Assembly: GCF_030247195.1 (NCBI RefSeq)
Contig: NC_080670.1
Span: forward strand, 159,476,580 to 159,540,579
Direction: 5' to 3'
Source of the DNA: Topomyia yanbarensis
Lineage: Eukaryota > Arthropoda > Insecta > Diptera > Culicidae
Length of the DNA stretch: 64,000 bases
Position numbers and translations under genes: made by a program. Numbering within the stretch: position 1 is the first letter of the stretch; the number at the start of each line of letters is the position of its first letter. Below, piece after piece: positions 31,692 to 46,600 of this stretch. The notes under the pieces were generated by a model. The model worked only from the letters and a program-made list of their open reading frames with translations. It ran no database searches and had not been told where the DNA came from.

Positions 31692-34600
31692 GTGAGTGTT
31701 TTTTTTGGAAGAATAATACTGACACGCTTGTTTTCCTTTTTTGATATATACGTTGAAGAATGCTCAAATTGTGCAAAATGCATATTCAGTCAATAAGATA
31801 AAAATAATATTTGTTGTAGTCTATGAGTTGTTCGGAGAAGAACTAGCCTATGAGTGAAAATCTTTCTACAAAGAACATCCGAGCATTTAAATCTTTGAAA
31901 TATTGCAATACTCTTTTTGAGCGTAATGTTTTTACCATTTTAGTTATACTAATTGTGTTCCTAAACCGTAGTAAAGTATACTGTAATTTTCGAATTTAGT
32001 GGTATTAGGGAAAATATCTCGTTATGTTGTTTAATAGTTAACGATTATTCCGATCAGAAGTTTCAGCTGCAACTTGCATTGTTCTTGCACCCGAACTATG
32101 AAACAAACTATTTGATTCGTTCAATTTTTATCAGACACGTTATATAAGAAGTGCGACAGAAAATAATATCATTAGATGCAGTTACTAGTCATTTTCGATT
32201 GTTTTTCAAGCTGAAATCGTAGTTCTGGTTACTTTAAACATTTCAATTTCTGCTATGGAAATATGGACGCACCGTTGTAATCTTATCGCAATTATTTCGT
32301 TTTCGAAAGGATCTCAAGATGCCATTATAACACAAATATTTCAGAATATTTTCAAATTATTTGATTTGAATTCAGATTTTTTTCAGTTCATACAAATTGA
32401 TCAGTCGCTTTCATCTTGTGGAAGCAATATGTTATGAAAGTTAAATTGGTAGGAATGTCTTTTGTACTCAGAGAAAAAAAGTATGGCAAAACAATTATAT
32501 TTTAGGTTGCTTCAATCGAATTTCTATGCAGAAATACATATTTTTAGTATTGACAAATTGTCCTTTTTGAAATACATAGAAATAACATCCAACTGTTATT
32601 GATTCCGTTGTAACCCTCAAAAAGGCAAGGCAAAATTTTGACTTCAAGAAGCATTGCTCTTAAGACACAATGAAATCAAAAGCCTCTTTTTGACGTGTTA
32701 TCAGTGAGAGAATCTAAAGCCCGAAAACGCACGATCATTTGTATTTCAAATTTGAAGTTCATTGAAGCTTGAGAACTGTTACTAGCCGGGCCTCTGAGAC
32801 CCCTTACTATTTTGAGGGTTAAACGTAAATTTAACAAATATTTTTATTATAGAGGTTTTAAACCTTAGGGTCATTCGCATCTTTTCGGGCTAGAGAAATA
32901 TCTTTTGGAAAAATTTCTAACCCTATGTGTGGGGTTGGGAATCGAACCCAGGTGAGCTGGTACAAGGCAATCTATTTACCAACTACGCTATGCCCGTCGT
33001 GAGGAGTTTGTAAATGTAACCAATGTTTTTCTTTGATCAACCAACAAATTGGTTGGAATGAACTTAAAAGTTTTGCATTACTATGTTGTATTTTTCGCTC
33101 TATATGTTTTACAGACGAACCTCAACCATATTTTTCGTTGTTTCAAACTCTCCCTCCGCCTTACTAAAGAAATGATCAAAATACGTATCCATTTTCCAAC
33201 CAATGGGTTTATCAGGTGTTGCCTTAATAATTCAAATAAAAATCTGTAAATTTGCGTGGTGGTCTAACAGTCCGACGGGCAATATTTTATTTTTATTGCT
33301 TATTTTATATTTTATTGCTTTTGGGTAAGGTTCTATTATCTTTTCCGTAATAGACCATGCATTTGCGCATTGCAGTATTAAACCCATATTACCGCAAAGA
33401 TACTAAACGGTGGAATGGCGAACTTCGGTAACTGTACATGTATGCACAGCACATAACCAAATAGTTTTTCAGTAGGGGGATGTGGGGCAATTCGGACCGC
33501 TGGCCAATTCGAACCCCCAGCTGTTTCTCAGCTATGGTAATATTATGAAAAGCGTATATATTATTTTCATGGCTATTATGTAGCTCTGTTCTGTCTCACA
33601 AAATATTACGGTTCGCAGTTTTCGTGTGAGTGCTTCGGAGCGCTTGTTTTTGAAAAATGTGTAAGCCGAAAAACAAGATTTTTGTTGGCAACAACAATTA
33701 ATTCAATCAAGTGCATTATCGTGATTTTGGATCTGCCGGATAATATCATTTATTTATACCCTTTTTGGGCGAGACTATCAACTGTTACTTAGGCCAAAAT
33801 AGGAATTCATTTCTATTGCAAGAACTCGAAAAGGAATTGGTGGTCCGAATTATAACAGGGTTGGGGTAATTAGGTCATTAAATGAAGAATAAAATTCTAC
33901 TTTTGTTTAATAAACCCATAGAACTCATCTTTCTAAACATAACAATATATGTGTTCTTCTTTTAAAACTTCAGAATGGTTTTTAATTGATTTTCTAAAAA
34001 ATGTGAACACGTCCTCGTTTGACACTATCGATCTCCTTTGACAGTGAATTTAGCCACATGGGTTAGCATTTTTGACAGTTATTCCATCAAAAGAATAGGG
34101 ATCAAGGTAGCTCAATGGAAGGTGTGGTTGTGATAATTCAATTTTGAAAAAATATTTTTATTTCCTATTTTGCGTACAAAAAAGTGAAAAAAAAGATCGA
34201 TTACGTATCTTTAACGTCAGCTGCATCGAACAAAATCAAAAACAGCATATGGCTTAATGACCCATTTCGGACCTTTCATGTACTTTTGCGCAGAACCGTT
34301 TATACACAATACGGTAAAAGATCGGAAAAAGTCTCCTTATAAAAATGTGCGCAATTGATCAGGCTTTTAGAAAAAAAAATGATTTGTGATTCGGTTCACA
34401 TGTTTCAGTTCTATAGCTCATAAACCCTTACTAGGTCCGAATTGGCCCAGTTCCCCTATGTATCGGCCCTGTTCGTATGCAAGATAATTCGGTCGATTCA
34501 TGTATTAGCACCGAGCCAAACTAGCCGGAATTGTGTCTGGTTTCTGCTGGGATTCCGGCTAATTTCTGCCGAAATACAGACATAAGCCTGCCAGAATTAC

Positions 34601-37600
34601 GAATTTTTGTTCGTGTGGGTTGAATTGTACAAAAATTTAAAAAATTGATGGCATGCTTTGTACCGAAGTTTCGCCTTCGGTGCAAGATACCTGGTTCTGA
34701 TTTAGGCGTAGAACCCGAATTCGGAACAGATCACGGATCCGGACCATGAATCCGCACTATTTTAGTCGAGATCAGATCCTGTTCCCGGATCGGGATCAAT
34801 TCCCGGCTAGGAATGATTCGTGTAATAAGACATGTTTTATCACACTGTTAAGGTGATATAATCAATTTTTGGATGCAAAATTCGGATTCAGCGACCAATA
34901 TTTACTGAAGAAATGTACTTTTGTGTCGAAATTTGCTTTGCATATATTTATGACAGCTACCCATAACCCTCCAAAAACGCTAAAATTGTGACTTCAAGAC
35001 CCAATGAAGTCGAAAGCTTCTTTTTTGTCGTTTTAGGGAGATAATCGACAACCCGAAAACTCACGAGCATTTCAAATTACAAGTTCATTGAAACTAGAGA
35101 ACTGTAACTAGCCGGGCCTTTGGTGTAGAAGGCAAAAATACGACTTCTTTTTTATTCGCTTAATTGTTAGTATTGAATCTCTAGAATAGTTGCCCGCAAT
35201 CTCGGTGGCCATGCTGAGCTTCTTTTGTTTCAAACTGCCGTGCATTCCTTGCATATCTAGCCAAACATGTGAAATGGTCCTAAGTGTAAATGACAGTTTC
35301 TCTTTGTTTACTTACTCGTTTAATCCTTAACTCTTAGCATAAAATGCTACTCGAAATCAGAGTTTTTCGATGCATTCTGAAACAATATTGAAAAGTTTTA
35401 TGATGACGCCGTAATAATCGAAAGAGACAGTAAACAAAGAGAGGCTCTCATTTGCACTTAGGACCATTTGACATGTTTGACGAAATATATTTACTGTAAA
35501 TCACGCAAATTGCAATCTATCGGGAACAATTTCGAAAAACTGACAACGAGAAAAAAATACTGGGTAAACAGTACACTCTAAACTACTTATACTCAAATTT
35601 TCAACAGAAAATACTCAATGGGTTATTTTATACAGCTTTTTTCCGTGATGCAATTTGATGCGGGACAAATCTTTAATAGCAATCGCGTTTTTCAAATTGG
35701 CGAACACGTTAACTCAATAACTAATCAACGAATTGACTTTTTTATGAGAATGCAAAGTATGAGTAGCCTGTCGGTGAAACAGAGAAAACTGAATAAAAAA
35801 ATTTCTTTCTATTATTTTGAAGAAAATTTATAGTAAAACATGAGATTTTTCGGTTTTCATGAAACCATTTTCCGAAACTCGAACTTTTTTCTATTTTTTT
35901 TTGGTTCATCGAGTAATTACAAGACTAAGCATTACAAATCATATTGAATTTCCTGTGTCAGACAATTTACCCAAGAGTTATGGTGTTCGCTGCGGTGCTG
36001 CTCTACTCTTGGAGCGCTCGTCTGTGTTACCGAATATTTTTTGTACACAATGGATGTATAAATAAGTCTTAACATTACACAAAAGATCCATTGTTGCCTT
36101 GCCTTCTAAATCGTAAAACAAAATAACTTTCGGTTCGAACACTTTACACCAGACGCCCCCTTTAAGACGGTTTGTGGTACTCTCGAGCAAGTTAATCTGC
36201 AACACGTCCTGGTTACCCTAACCCTGGTCCAATTCCGATCACCATTTTTCCCGTTCTATGGCACAGTGATAGTCATAGGGTTAAGACTAGGACATCGCGA
36301 TTTTGTTGGTCCCGCACTAAATTCATGCTAAAGCCTGTAGGGTAATTTGGGGAGAGATGCCGCACATTTCTTAAAATCGATCCTGCATCAAAGTGAATCA
36401 TTCAATATTTGATAAAATCATTTTTATCAATTGCGACAAGTTTAGAATATACTGTGAAATGGTTTTTGTCATGAAAAAAAATCATCAAATTTCCATGAAC
36501 AATTTAAAAAAGGTCATTGCGGGAGAGATGCCGCATGTGCGGGTGAGATGCCGCATCATGGTCACAAACTGAAAAAAGGTGAACAAAAGTATTTTTTAGC
36601 TATCGTTGATGTTTTTGTGATTAGGGGTCTTCAGCTGAGTTTCATGAAGTTTGATTGCACCTATAAATCGGCCAACGCCTTCATTTTTCTAAAGGGGGTA
36701 ATACCATTTCTAGAAAAAAAAAATTTATTCATAATTTTAAAAATATTTTTCTTTTGCAACCTTGTGTAACGGTTGAGTTGGAGTAACTTAATTAAGGGTA
36801 CTATTTATCTATATGTTTGTACGAGCGATATGTTGGTGTGGGTTCCTTAAAAGCAGTTTTTGGTTGTTTCTTCCAACAATGTATTTATATAACTTTGGTT
36901 TGTTCTTGAAAGATTCATTTTAAAAAGCATCAATTCGTCGAAATTTTCATTTTTATTCCAAGATTGACATCATTACAACTCAATGCGATTACTAAAATTA
37001 GTGCCTGACACTTTAAAAAATAAACCGAAGTAACTAATACTTAGATACATATCGCTCGTTTAAATATATAGATAAATAGACTCATATTCTTATATGTCAC
37101 TGTGTTAGGGCCGTTAGTTTGTGGATATACCTTATTAATAATCTATACCTGACGCAGATGATCATTTAATGACATTCCGAGGTGAAAAAAATGCATTCTA
37201 GCTACGTATCCTCCGCCATCGAGTGCGGCATCTCACCCGCAATTTTGATGCGGCGTCTCTCCCAATTGTATGGGAGAGATGCCGCACGGCGATATTTTCC
37301 TCTGAAATTATGGATGGTCTGACTTAACACCGACCATATCATCACAGGCATTGTATAAGCACAAAAAATACTGAGATTTCTATACAAAATTTCAAATAAT
37401 GTTGAATTTATTTGCGTATTCGAGAATACACAATTGAGGATCATAAAATCAGAAAAAATGGCAATAAAATTCCCGAGATGTTTCTATTCAGTCGTGATTC
37501 GCTGGTTGGTCACTTTTTAACTGGACTCAAATAAATTCAATGAATAAGAGTATCCTGTTCTTATTCATCACATACCTACTATTTACTCTTGAATGGTCAT

Positions 37601-40600
37601 CTGGAATTCTCCTCAGAGTTTCCAACGGCGTTTATTATTCAATTTGCTTATTCAATTTATTTTTGATTTATTGTAATAGAATATCCATTTAATCGAATTT
37701 AAATCATTTGTACTATATTTACGCTAGGTGCCATACTGTATGACACGTGGGTATTTATTGAAATCTCCACACCTCGTATACGCCCTATCACTTACAGTGG
37801 TTCGTATATCTGCACGATTCTCGTGTTAGAAAGATCCCTTGATCAAAAAGAATAAGGCAAGCCACTCCCTACAGTATCATTTAGAAGAATTATTGCTAAG
37901 CTGTAGGTAAACTTTCGTAGGGTAGATGGTCCTTTATCCATTACATTTATTTTCTTTCATTACTCGGTCTACAATCAATGGATCACGCTTAGACCGGTAG
38001 CAATATCTTTTCTTCGTTCCTCAATACGGCTACAAAATTGGTGCGAAAATGAAAAAAAAAACTCGTGCTTGAACTAAATATAGATTCGAATCGAACGACC
38101 CACTTTTCATTTTACCGTTTGAACTAGTGTGCTAAACAGAAATAGTGGACGCCGCACTAACAAATAAGTCCAAATACGTAGAATTAGTATACAGACGGAA
38201 TTAGGGAACATCAATCCTAAATGAGCACGAACTTTTCGTAAACTGTTAACGGATGTGTTAACTATATATTCCCAAACCATGTAAACTTTCTAATATAACG
38301 GACCTAATTGAGTGACATAGTTCACTACTGTCGTGAGCGTCATCCGTCATGGTTCTTGCTCAACTCTATGACCTTCCATTAATATGTACATGCACTCTAA
38401 CCTTGATACACTTAGTTTCATTTTTATGAGCACACAATATCGTTCCATAGTTTTTTTTCGCTATTCCATGTGAATGGATAAAATCTGTTTTGAAAATAGA
38501 ATTTTCCAAGTTGACGATGTTTGAACTAACGTTGTTCGATTATCTATGGTGGCAGTACCTACCCAGGCACATTTAAACATTATTTTGATCTAGTACTTCA
38601 TGACTCGTATGTACGTGTGATAAATGGTCGTTGTTGTCAAATTTAAGACGATTAGTTCAATTTATTGCTATAAACGATATATTGCTTTGTAATCGACACA
38701 TTATTTAAACGGTGACAGTCGGAGCGAAACGGATCTATCCGTAAGCCTTTACCGAGCAATAGACTGTGAGCGAAGGGCTAACTAAGAATGGTTAGATCTT
38801 GACAAAGATTTATTTTGTCACGACATGTCTACGAACTCTGATACAATTTCCATGTTAACATCTCGTGAACAATTCCTTCGTTTACGTTCAGTATTTGCAT
38901 GTTACATTGATTTGCAATTTAGATCTGCCACTACACATACCTAACGGGTGGTCGTTGTGAGAATGTTGGGACGAACGACAGGGAATTAACCTCTTATCCC
39001 AGTTTCAGTTCTAATTGCGGTCCCATGTGGTTCCTTTAAGGTTGGTATAAACTTTATTTATTGAAATCACTGTCATATAATTATTCTGATAAGAGCAACA
39101 TACACCATACGTGTGTTGAACGAGATTGGCGAACTGGGCGTATTTGCATTCTGAAAAATAAACATTTGTTATTAGTACACCCAGAAACTTACGACAACGG
39201 TGGGCTCATACATTTTTACTGAGATATTTGTTATCCTAGTCATCTATAGCATGGACTGAAGCACTTGCATAAACTGTGCATGTGACACATTTTTGCTGAC
39301 CAGTATAAAAAAATTACACCAGTTAATCATGCATTTGTAATAAATGTGTTAAAATTTTTTGTGGGTGTAGCATATGCGAATTGTAAATTATTTCATAAAA
39401 AATGCCTACCTTTTTGATCGTTGTTTCATGCATGTGCATTTTAGGGACCATTCATAAATTACATAATGCTTTTAAGGGGGGGAGCGATTTAACGACAAAT
39501 TGTGACATTGTGACATTTGGGGGAGGGGGAACTAGTTAAAACTTTACGCAACATACGACTGAAAAAAATAAAAAAAATCTTTTACGTAATAGGGGAGGGG
39601 GATAGAGAAATTTGTGAGAATAAGTTACATAGGAGAATGGGGAGGTCAATTTTGGGCAATTTTTGCGTTACGTATTTAACGAATGGTCCCTTATCTTTTT
39701 TAGATCTAAACATACCATCACCGCCTTGATTTTACTGTTGTGCGACGAGTATGACGTAAAGAGTGCTATTTGTATCCTGCTCGACGACGCTCCTCACAAA
39801 AAATCCAAAGACTTGTAAAGCGCTACTTTTTCACCCGGCCAGTTCAACCGTATTGGTATGGCTGATATGCTGTGCACAAGTTCCGAATACCTAAAATGTG
39901 GGTTGTTTTACCACGTTTTACCGCCGATTGTGCTAATTATTACTAACTAAATTAGCATGCATGCTTAAATAAATAATACCTAATGCAATCAACAATAATC
40001 GCAACTTTTTTCGATGTACTTCATAGAATTTAAATATTATTATTTCACTGAAACTGGCGAGCATAGCACAGATGATTAATCGATTGCTTTGTACGCAGCT
40101 CACCTGGGTTTGATTCCCAATCCTGTACATAAGCTTAGAGATTTTTCTAACTCGAAAAAGAGGCGAATGACACTAACATTAAAAGATCTATAATCGAAAT
40201 AAAAAATGAAGCTATATTTTGAAGTGACTTGGGTGAGTAGTTCCGGTTGAAATTTCAATGAAAAAACAGCTTAAATTTCATATTTTGCTTATATTTTCAA
40301 AATCCGGTGAGGACATTATTGCACGAAAAACTTTGTTTGGCCACGCTATTGCCCTCTCTTTCCTGCCTCGTTTGGCTAAAACATTATGCAATATTAACTC
40401 CAAAAAAAGGAAAAATTGGGTAAAAAATAATGCACAAATTGGTTTAATTATTTTTTTCCTTTTTGGGAATTAACTTGGTTCCGTAGTCAAAAGACAAGAG
40501 CACGTTTTCGTTTTCTCGTCAGCAAACCAGAGCTTCTGTCTTTGCTTCCCGGGACATCGCTCGGGACAAGTCAGTTGCTTTAGGCGTTCAAGTTGTCTGA

Positions 40601-43600
40601 TTTTTTAGATTAATCGATTATTCAAGAACCAAATACTTTTTTCATGCTCATCGATTAGTTCGACTAATCGTACACTATCGATCGATCATCTTGATTATTT
40701 AGATACAGATTGATAAATAATTGGCATTACTAACAGATATGAGTGTGTTTTCACGGAATTCTTTTTATTCGCAGAGCTCAAATTCGTTCTGCTCTGAGAC
40801 GAGACATGCGAATAGCAAACAATCGAACGTCAAATGCAGCCAGGGAATGCTGCCAAATGCAGCCAGTTCATTTAAACTATGTGAGTCAGAACGAGAGGCT
40901 ATGTGAGACGAACGATAAGATGAACGGAAAAAAAGAAAAAGTCCCGTCCCAGGTTCTGTTATGTGTATGATACTCATTTGAATACGCCTTGATTTACCAT
41001 GTTTTCTCACCAGTGGAATTCAAGAAAAAACTTAGCACAGGTTTGGTAACTACTTCATATGCTTTTGGTGAGGTATTTCTCCCGAAAGAGAAAGTTGGAG
41101 CTCCAGCAAATTTCGGCCTTTTTGCTTAAGATCAAGTATTGGCGATGTGGAATACTTATGGAATGTAAAAATAGAGGTTAGGCTTACGGGAGTCGTATTT
41201 ATCCAATTCCATCATGTCAGGCACTATCAGTACTGTATTGATAACGTTCGTTAAACTGACATAGGAAAATATTTCGTTTAACATGACAACCTAGAACACG
41301 CGGTTATGTATGATCGCATTACAATTGATATGATAATGATAATGGAAAAGGCTAGCACCGCCTACTTGCGTCACGGAATATACTTGGAGAAACGGCGTCC
41401 CTGGCATTCCCAATGCAATGGTTTTAGTGGCGAGAGTGCAGTTAGAATGACCCATTTTTTCCACTGAACCTTCAATACAAAACACGCTAGTACCATTACA
41501 AAGACAGATATCAAAGACAAATTGATGCATGTCAGTTCTGTGATCAGACGGCGGATTGCGGAAAACTATGCTCTGAATTCTCTATAGAAAACTCTTATAT
41601 GGAAATTAAATCCAATACATAGTCTATAATATCGTTAGCTGAATCAAAATGGTGGCAAAATTAAGGTTGCTGTTCAACGGTAAATGCTATCATAACATTT
41701 GTCGACACCATCAGCGAAAAAACTAATATCAACGATGGTGGGCTCCCACTCGTGATTCGTAAACGCAAGAAACAAGGAATAAGATCTAATCGTGAAAACC
41801 ATGGCAGCAGCGTTAACGATTACAACATGAACGCGTATGACAACAAGAACGAATTAAATAATAAAATGATGCAGTTGGAGGGAAAACAAAATGTTTTCCC
41901 GTCGCGAAGGAAGGTATCGACGCGCCATGGCAAGTCACACGCACGAGATCCGACTGACAACCACTAATATTGTTTTTTTTAACTTGTTAATAAGTAATAG
42001 ACCCCCGGCTCTATAGAGGTAACGCATTGAGCTGTATAAAATGAGGATTGATTACAAAAAATCCTTTTCTATTTTTCTGGCACTAATCGTGACCATAATC
42101 GAGGCAAATTAATCGATAACCTGTCAATTGCCAATCGATTAAAAAAATATTCGATTAGCATAGCCGTAAATAGACTAACCGATTAATTGAATCGTAATCG
42201 GACATCCCTATTCACATGCGTCTTGTGACTGTTTGGATTATTGTGTCTAACTAGTGCTAATTTGGGTAATTGTTTAGCTACATCATCTAACATGGCCCCA
42301 AGTTAGTGCTAGGTACTACAAGGTGAATTCGAAGAAAAAAAAAAAATTAAACCTAATAAATCGAAAAACAAAAATCAAACCTAATTTTAAATAACTACTT
42401 GATCATAAAGGAAGTTACGATCAAAAATTGTTTAAACAAGAATGTGTGTAAATCGACATAACTTTTTATTAAAACATCGAATCATATTTCTTTTGCAAGT
42501 TACACAGAAAAAAGAAAAAATAATCACTCAATTCCACTAATTCCATCAAGTTTTACACTGCCTCCTTAGTTACATTCCTCGTCACAGGCCAAATCTAGCT
42601 AAATCAGAATGGAAGAACTGTGCTGTTGGAGGAAAGGCAACAGGCGTTTTTCAAGCACTCCTGTATATAAATTTCTAGGTTGATGGTCCCGTGTCGCTCT
42701 TCAAGCCACATGGACAAATGACCTGCCACACGAGATATTTCTTAACGAACTTCGACAGCTTAATGTGTTTGAAAACCTTTACCACCTGTTCTCTTTCAGT
42801 TGACGTATAATATACGTTTATTCCTGTCCAGGAAGTTGTTCAAAGTCTGCGTTTATCTAGGCTTCGTCATCCTGTACCAAGGAACCCAACTTCGTGAGCA
42901 TCTTCATGTACAGCTTTCACAATCGTTCTCTGGCCAATTTGTTTTGCTTATCCTCACGATTGGGAGTCACCACCTTATTGTAAGTTAACAGTATGGCTCG
43001 TTTTACTGCTCGATAAACGGGTGTAGACGAAACACCCAACCTTCTCGCACGGAGGGCTCTCGATTCCCCCCCCCCCCCATCCAGTCATGTTAGCTGTTGA
43101 CAAACGTTTTCCGAAAACTTTTATTACGATGGTGACAGTTGATTTGGTCGTATTCAACATTTGCGCCAAGTTTTCGAGCGAATAATTCGGATTTTCGCGA
43201 TGCGCGAGCAAAATTTTGCTTCATTGCTCCTTTTGCTTTGATGCCATTTTTACAACTGAAGAGCAAATGTCAAATTCAAGCACTAGGCATTATGCTACAA
43301 ACATACATCTTTAAATTGATGGGAAATGCACGATGATAAAAAATGCGTTAGCTTGAAGTTGACCAATTTTTGAGCGTAACACCCTTTATATTAACAACAT
43401 ATCCGTAAAATGACCCACATGAACGCAGCTTAGATTAAGTCGTTATACCTATGATTGCGGGAACTGACCGGTTTCACATGCTACACACCGCAGATTATTG
43501 CCCTTTTGAGTGCTGGATGCAGTTGCACCGTAAGCCAAGTTCGTTGTGAGTAATAATCACTCATCCGTCCAAAACACGACAAGGATTCCGCGCTACAAAC

Positions 43601-46600
43601 TGGCGAGGTGTACCTAAGTGTCTCAAGTTCAAGCATATATGCCGTTTAGTACGTACGATGTGCTGTGCTGACACTCCAGCGGTCGGTCGAGACGCTTGAG
43701 ATTGGTATTGAAATTCGCAAATCACCAGCATGCGCCGCCGCCTCCGCTACCACCAATGAGAGATGACATACATACTTCAAGTCTGATGGAATGAATTATA
43801 GATATACAGTTGATTATTTTTTAAATCTATGTTTGGGTGGTGCAATAGATATAAAATGAAGCGATCTCGTTCAATAGTCTTGAGTGAGTGGTTTATTATG
43901 TTTGGATCGGGTACTGATAATACTGAATATTATGCACGAAACTGTTGATAGATGCGCAAACAACAATAAAGTGTTTTCTGGGTATGATATTTCGTTCGAT
44001 CTAATTTCAACAACTCAAAATTTTTGACCGTTTTTTCTCACAGGTCAGATCGATTACCACCTGTACAATTTAGGCACGAAAAGTCCATGCTTTTCTGTGA
44101 AGAGAGAGGTGGAGTGTATTCGTAAGCCCCCGCCAGCTCTTTTTATTATTATTTTTTTAGTTATGAAAAATCAAACAAACTGTCATTATTTTTGATATAA
44201 AGGCTTTTCACAGCCTACTACAAAATTGTAGGATGTATTTTTGTAAAACCCAGTGTGTTTTGGTTTCAAATCCATATCCATATGTTATTTCGAAAAATAA
44301 TAAAATCTCATGCAAACGGTACGAGCCACATGAACAGTACTATATGTATTTTATCAACCCTAAAGATAATACAGGGAAATAATATAAAATTTTTCGACGC
44401 GGAGAGCATTTTCACAAAGTCTGAATTGTGATGGTTTGGGATGCGAGGTGATGTGCTTTGCATATTTTTTCCCGAACAGAACGAAGTAGATAGATTTGTA
44501 GCGGCAGTACTACAAGAAGATGGCGTAATACAATAATAACAGGCATGGATGGGAATATTATCTAATACTGAGTATAGATTCAAAATTCACCACCCACTTA
44601 AACCGGAACCATTGCTTTTAATAGATCGACCACCATGTTCTCAGCTAGTACACGTTTTCTAGAGAATGAAAGAAAATAAAGAATCGTGACCGTTTCAGTC
44701 AGATTTACTTGCCGCTGTAATCGGGCTTTATTGTCTATGGGCACGGCTAAGTCTAGCAGTAGAACGGAACAACCAAACAAATCCATTAGTGAATAACAAA
44801 TGAGCCGTTAAGAAATCTGCAGACGACAGGTGTGGCGATCTATATGAGCAATTATTTAATCGGCTGGTTGATCCCCGCCGGGTATATTCAGTGAGGCTTA
44901 TGCGGCAAACGACTTATGGTCACAGTACCGGATCCACGTGGTTGTTCAGCTGTGAGGGTTTTAACTTATTCGAGAGGTGCGCGCCAAAAGTCTTGAGTTT
45001 GACATTAATTCTTCAGAACCTGCGACAGTTAAGGATTAAATTTTTATACCTTCACTAGAGTTCCATAGCTGCCAGATTTTCCACTGTTGACGATTAACGA
45101 GCACATTCGTGAATTACGAACTCTATTAAATTGCAATTAAAGTCGTTCACGCACAGCTCCGCAAAACAGATCGAACGGAGGTAGTCCACAGACTAGCCTA
45201 GCAGGCTAATGCGATTTCCTTCCTTGGTGACATTCTTCTAGTTCGGTTTATAAGTTCACAGAACAGCATTCCGTAGATGCACAACGCATTACGTTTCTAT
45301 TAGTCAATTTACCGGAAAAGTAGATCAGTAGAATCAAGTGCAAGGTGCTTTGGCTAATCTGCAAACCTGTACATTACCATCACCATTAAAAGGCTTATTA
45401 TGACTATCGTTTATCATTCTTCGTATTTATTATTTTTCGTACATTAACATGCCCCTAGTTGATTCTGCTATTTATTGGCATAGTAAATACTTGATGAATG
45501 CGGAAACGTGGGTTTTCTCTCACGGATATATTTCTTGTTACAAAATTCTCCTCCTACTCTAAGTATCTCGGAAGTTCTTGGTTTATGAAGCTCGGTATTT
45601 ACGTTCCCAACAAGCAAGAATGAGACATTCTTTGCATTACAAAGTTGTGTTAGGAATTTGACCTTGCATCGGACTGACTCAATGGGATATATTCGTATTT
45701 TTTTGGATCTTCGTACTAGTTCTGGAAAATAAAATTTTTGTTCGATACTGCCAATTGGGATTTGGATTTCTTTTTCAGTTTTCAATTTTATACGATCAAA
45801 CGTAATTTGCATTTAAATTTGTTTTCTCGACTTTTTTCGAAAGGTTAAGAATTGTCGTTAAATAAAATTGCTTGTTTTAAGCTAATGGATATTTGATATA
45901 TTAATGCCAGTGTTATTATCGATCTTCTTAATAATGTTGTTGTTGTAAATTTCTTAAGAGTTTGTTATGCTTGAACTTTTTTCATTTGATATTAAATGTT
46001 TAAAGAACTTTGGAATTGCTAGCATAGATTTCTAGTTATTACAGCACTACGAACTGTTCAGAAAAAAAATTGTACTACGTTTTGCCACATAAAAATGTCA
46101 TTTGAGTTCGGTCACTCTAGGATCAAGTCGTTGAATAAACCAAGGAAGAAGCTATTTAGTAAACGGTAGATTATTTTCTATTATATTTTGTGAACATGAA
46201 AACGAGATAGAACTGTTTAATCATAATCCTATGCAAACCGTGAGCCGCTCGAGGAAAGCCATCCGCGTTAGGAAAGAAAGAATAGAATGAAAAAAGCAGT
46301 TGATGTGCTTCTTCATCGGTTGTTATATGTAGCTTTGGCTCGCATGTATTCGCAGCACCAGGTTGCTATGCATCATTTGCTAATAGCGTTTTCGTTTTTA
46401 CATGATGCTACACCGGTGTAGTGCAAAAAAGAGACAGACTGATTACACCCAAGTTTGAATGAGTCTAGCACCGACTACACCGGTGTAGTGCACTGTCAAA
46501 AACCAAAAAGGACATAAGCCAACAGATTGCATCACAGAAATGTTACACTGCAAAGTTCGATCAGCGGACTAGCAACGGGAGCTAAAGAGGAAAAACACGA

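Noticed and set aside
40605..42210. ATTAATCGATTA-like AT-rich motifs on both sides of the decayed one-ORF element
   Set aside because: The motifs are simple and degenerate; I could not define matching ends, so they are not claimed as a TIR element.
45468..45812. 114-codon minus-strand ORF
   Set aside because: No motif recognised, inside an intron of AT-rich sequence, no supporting features.
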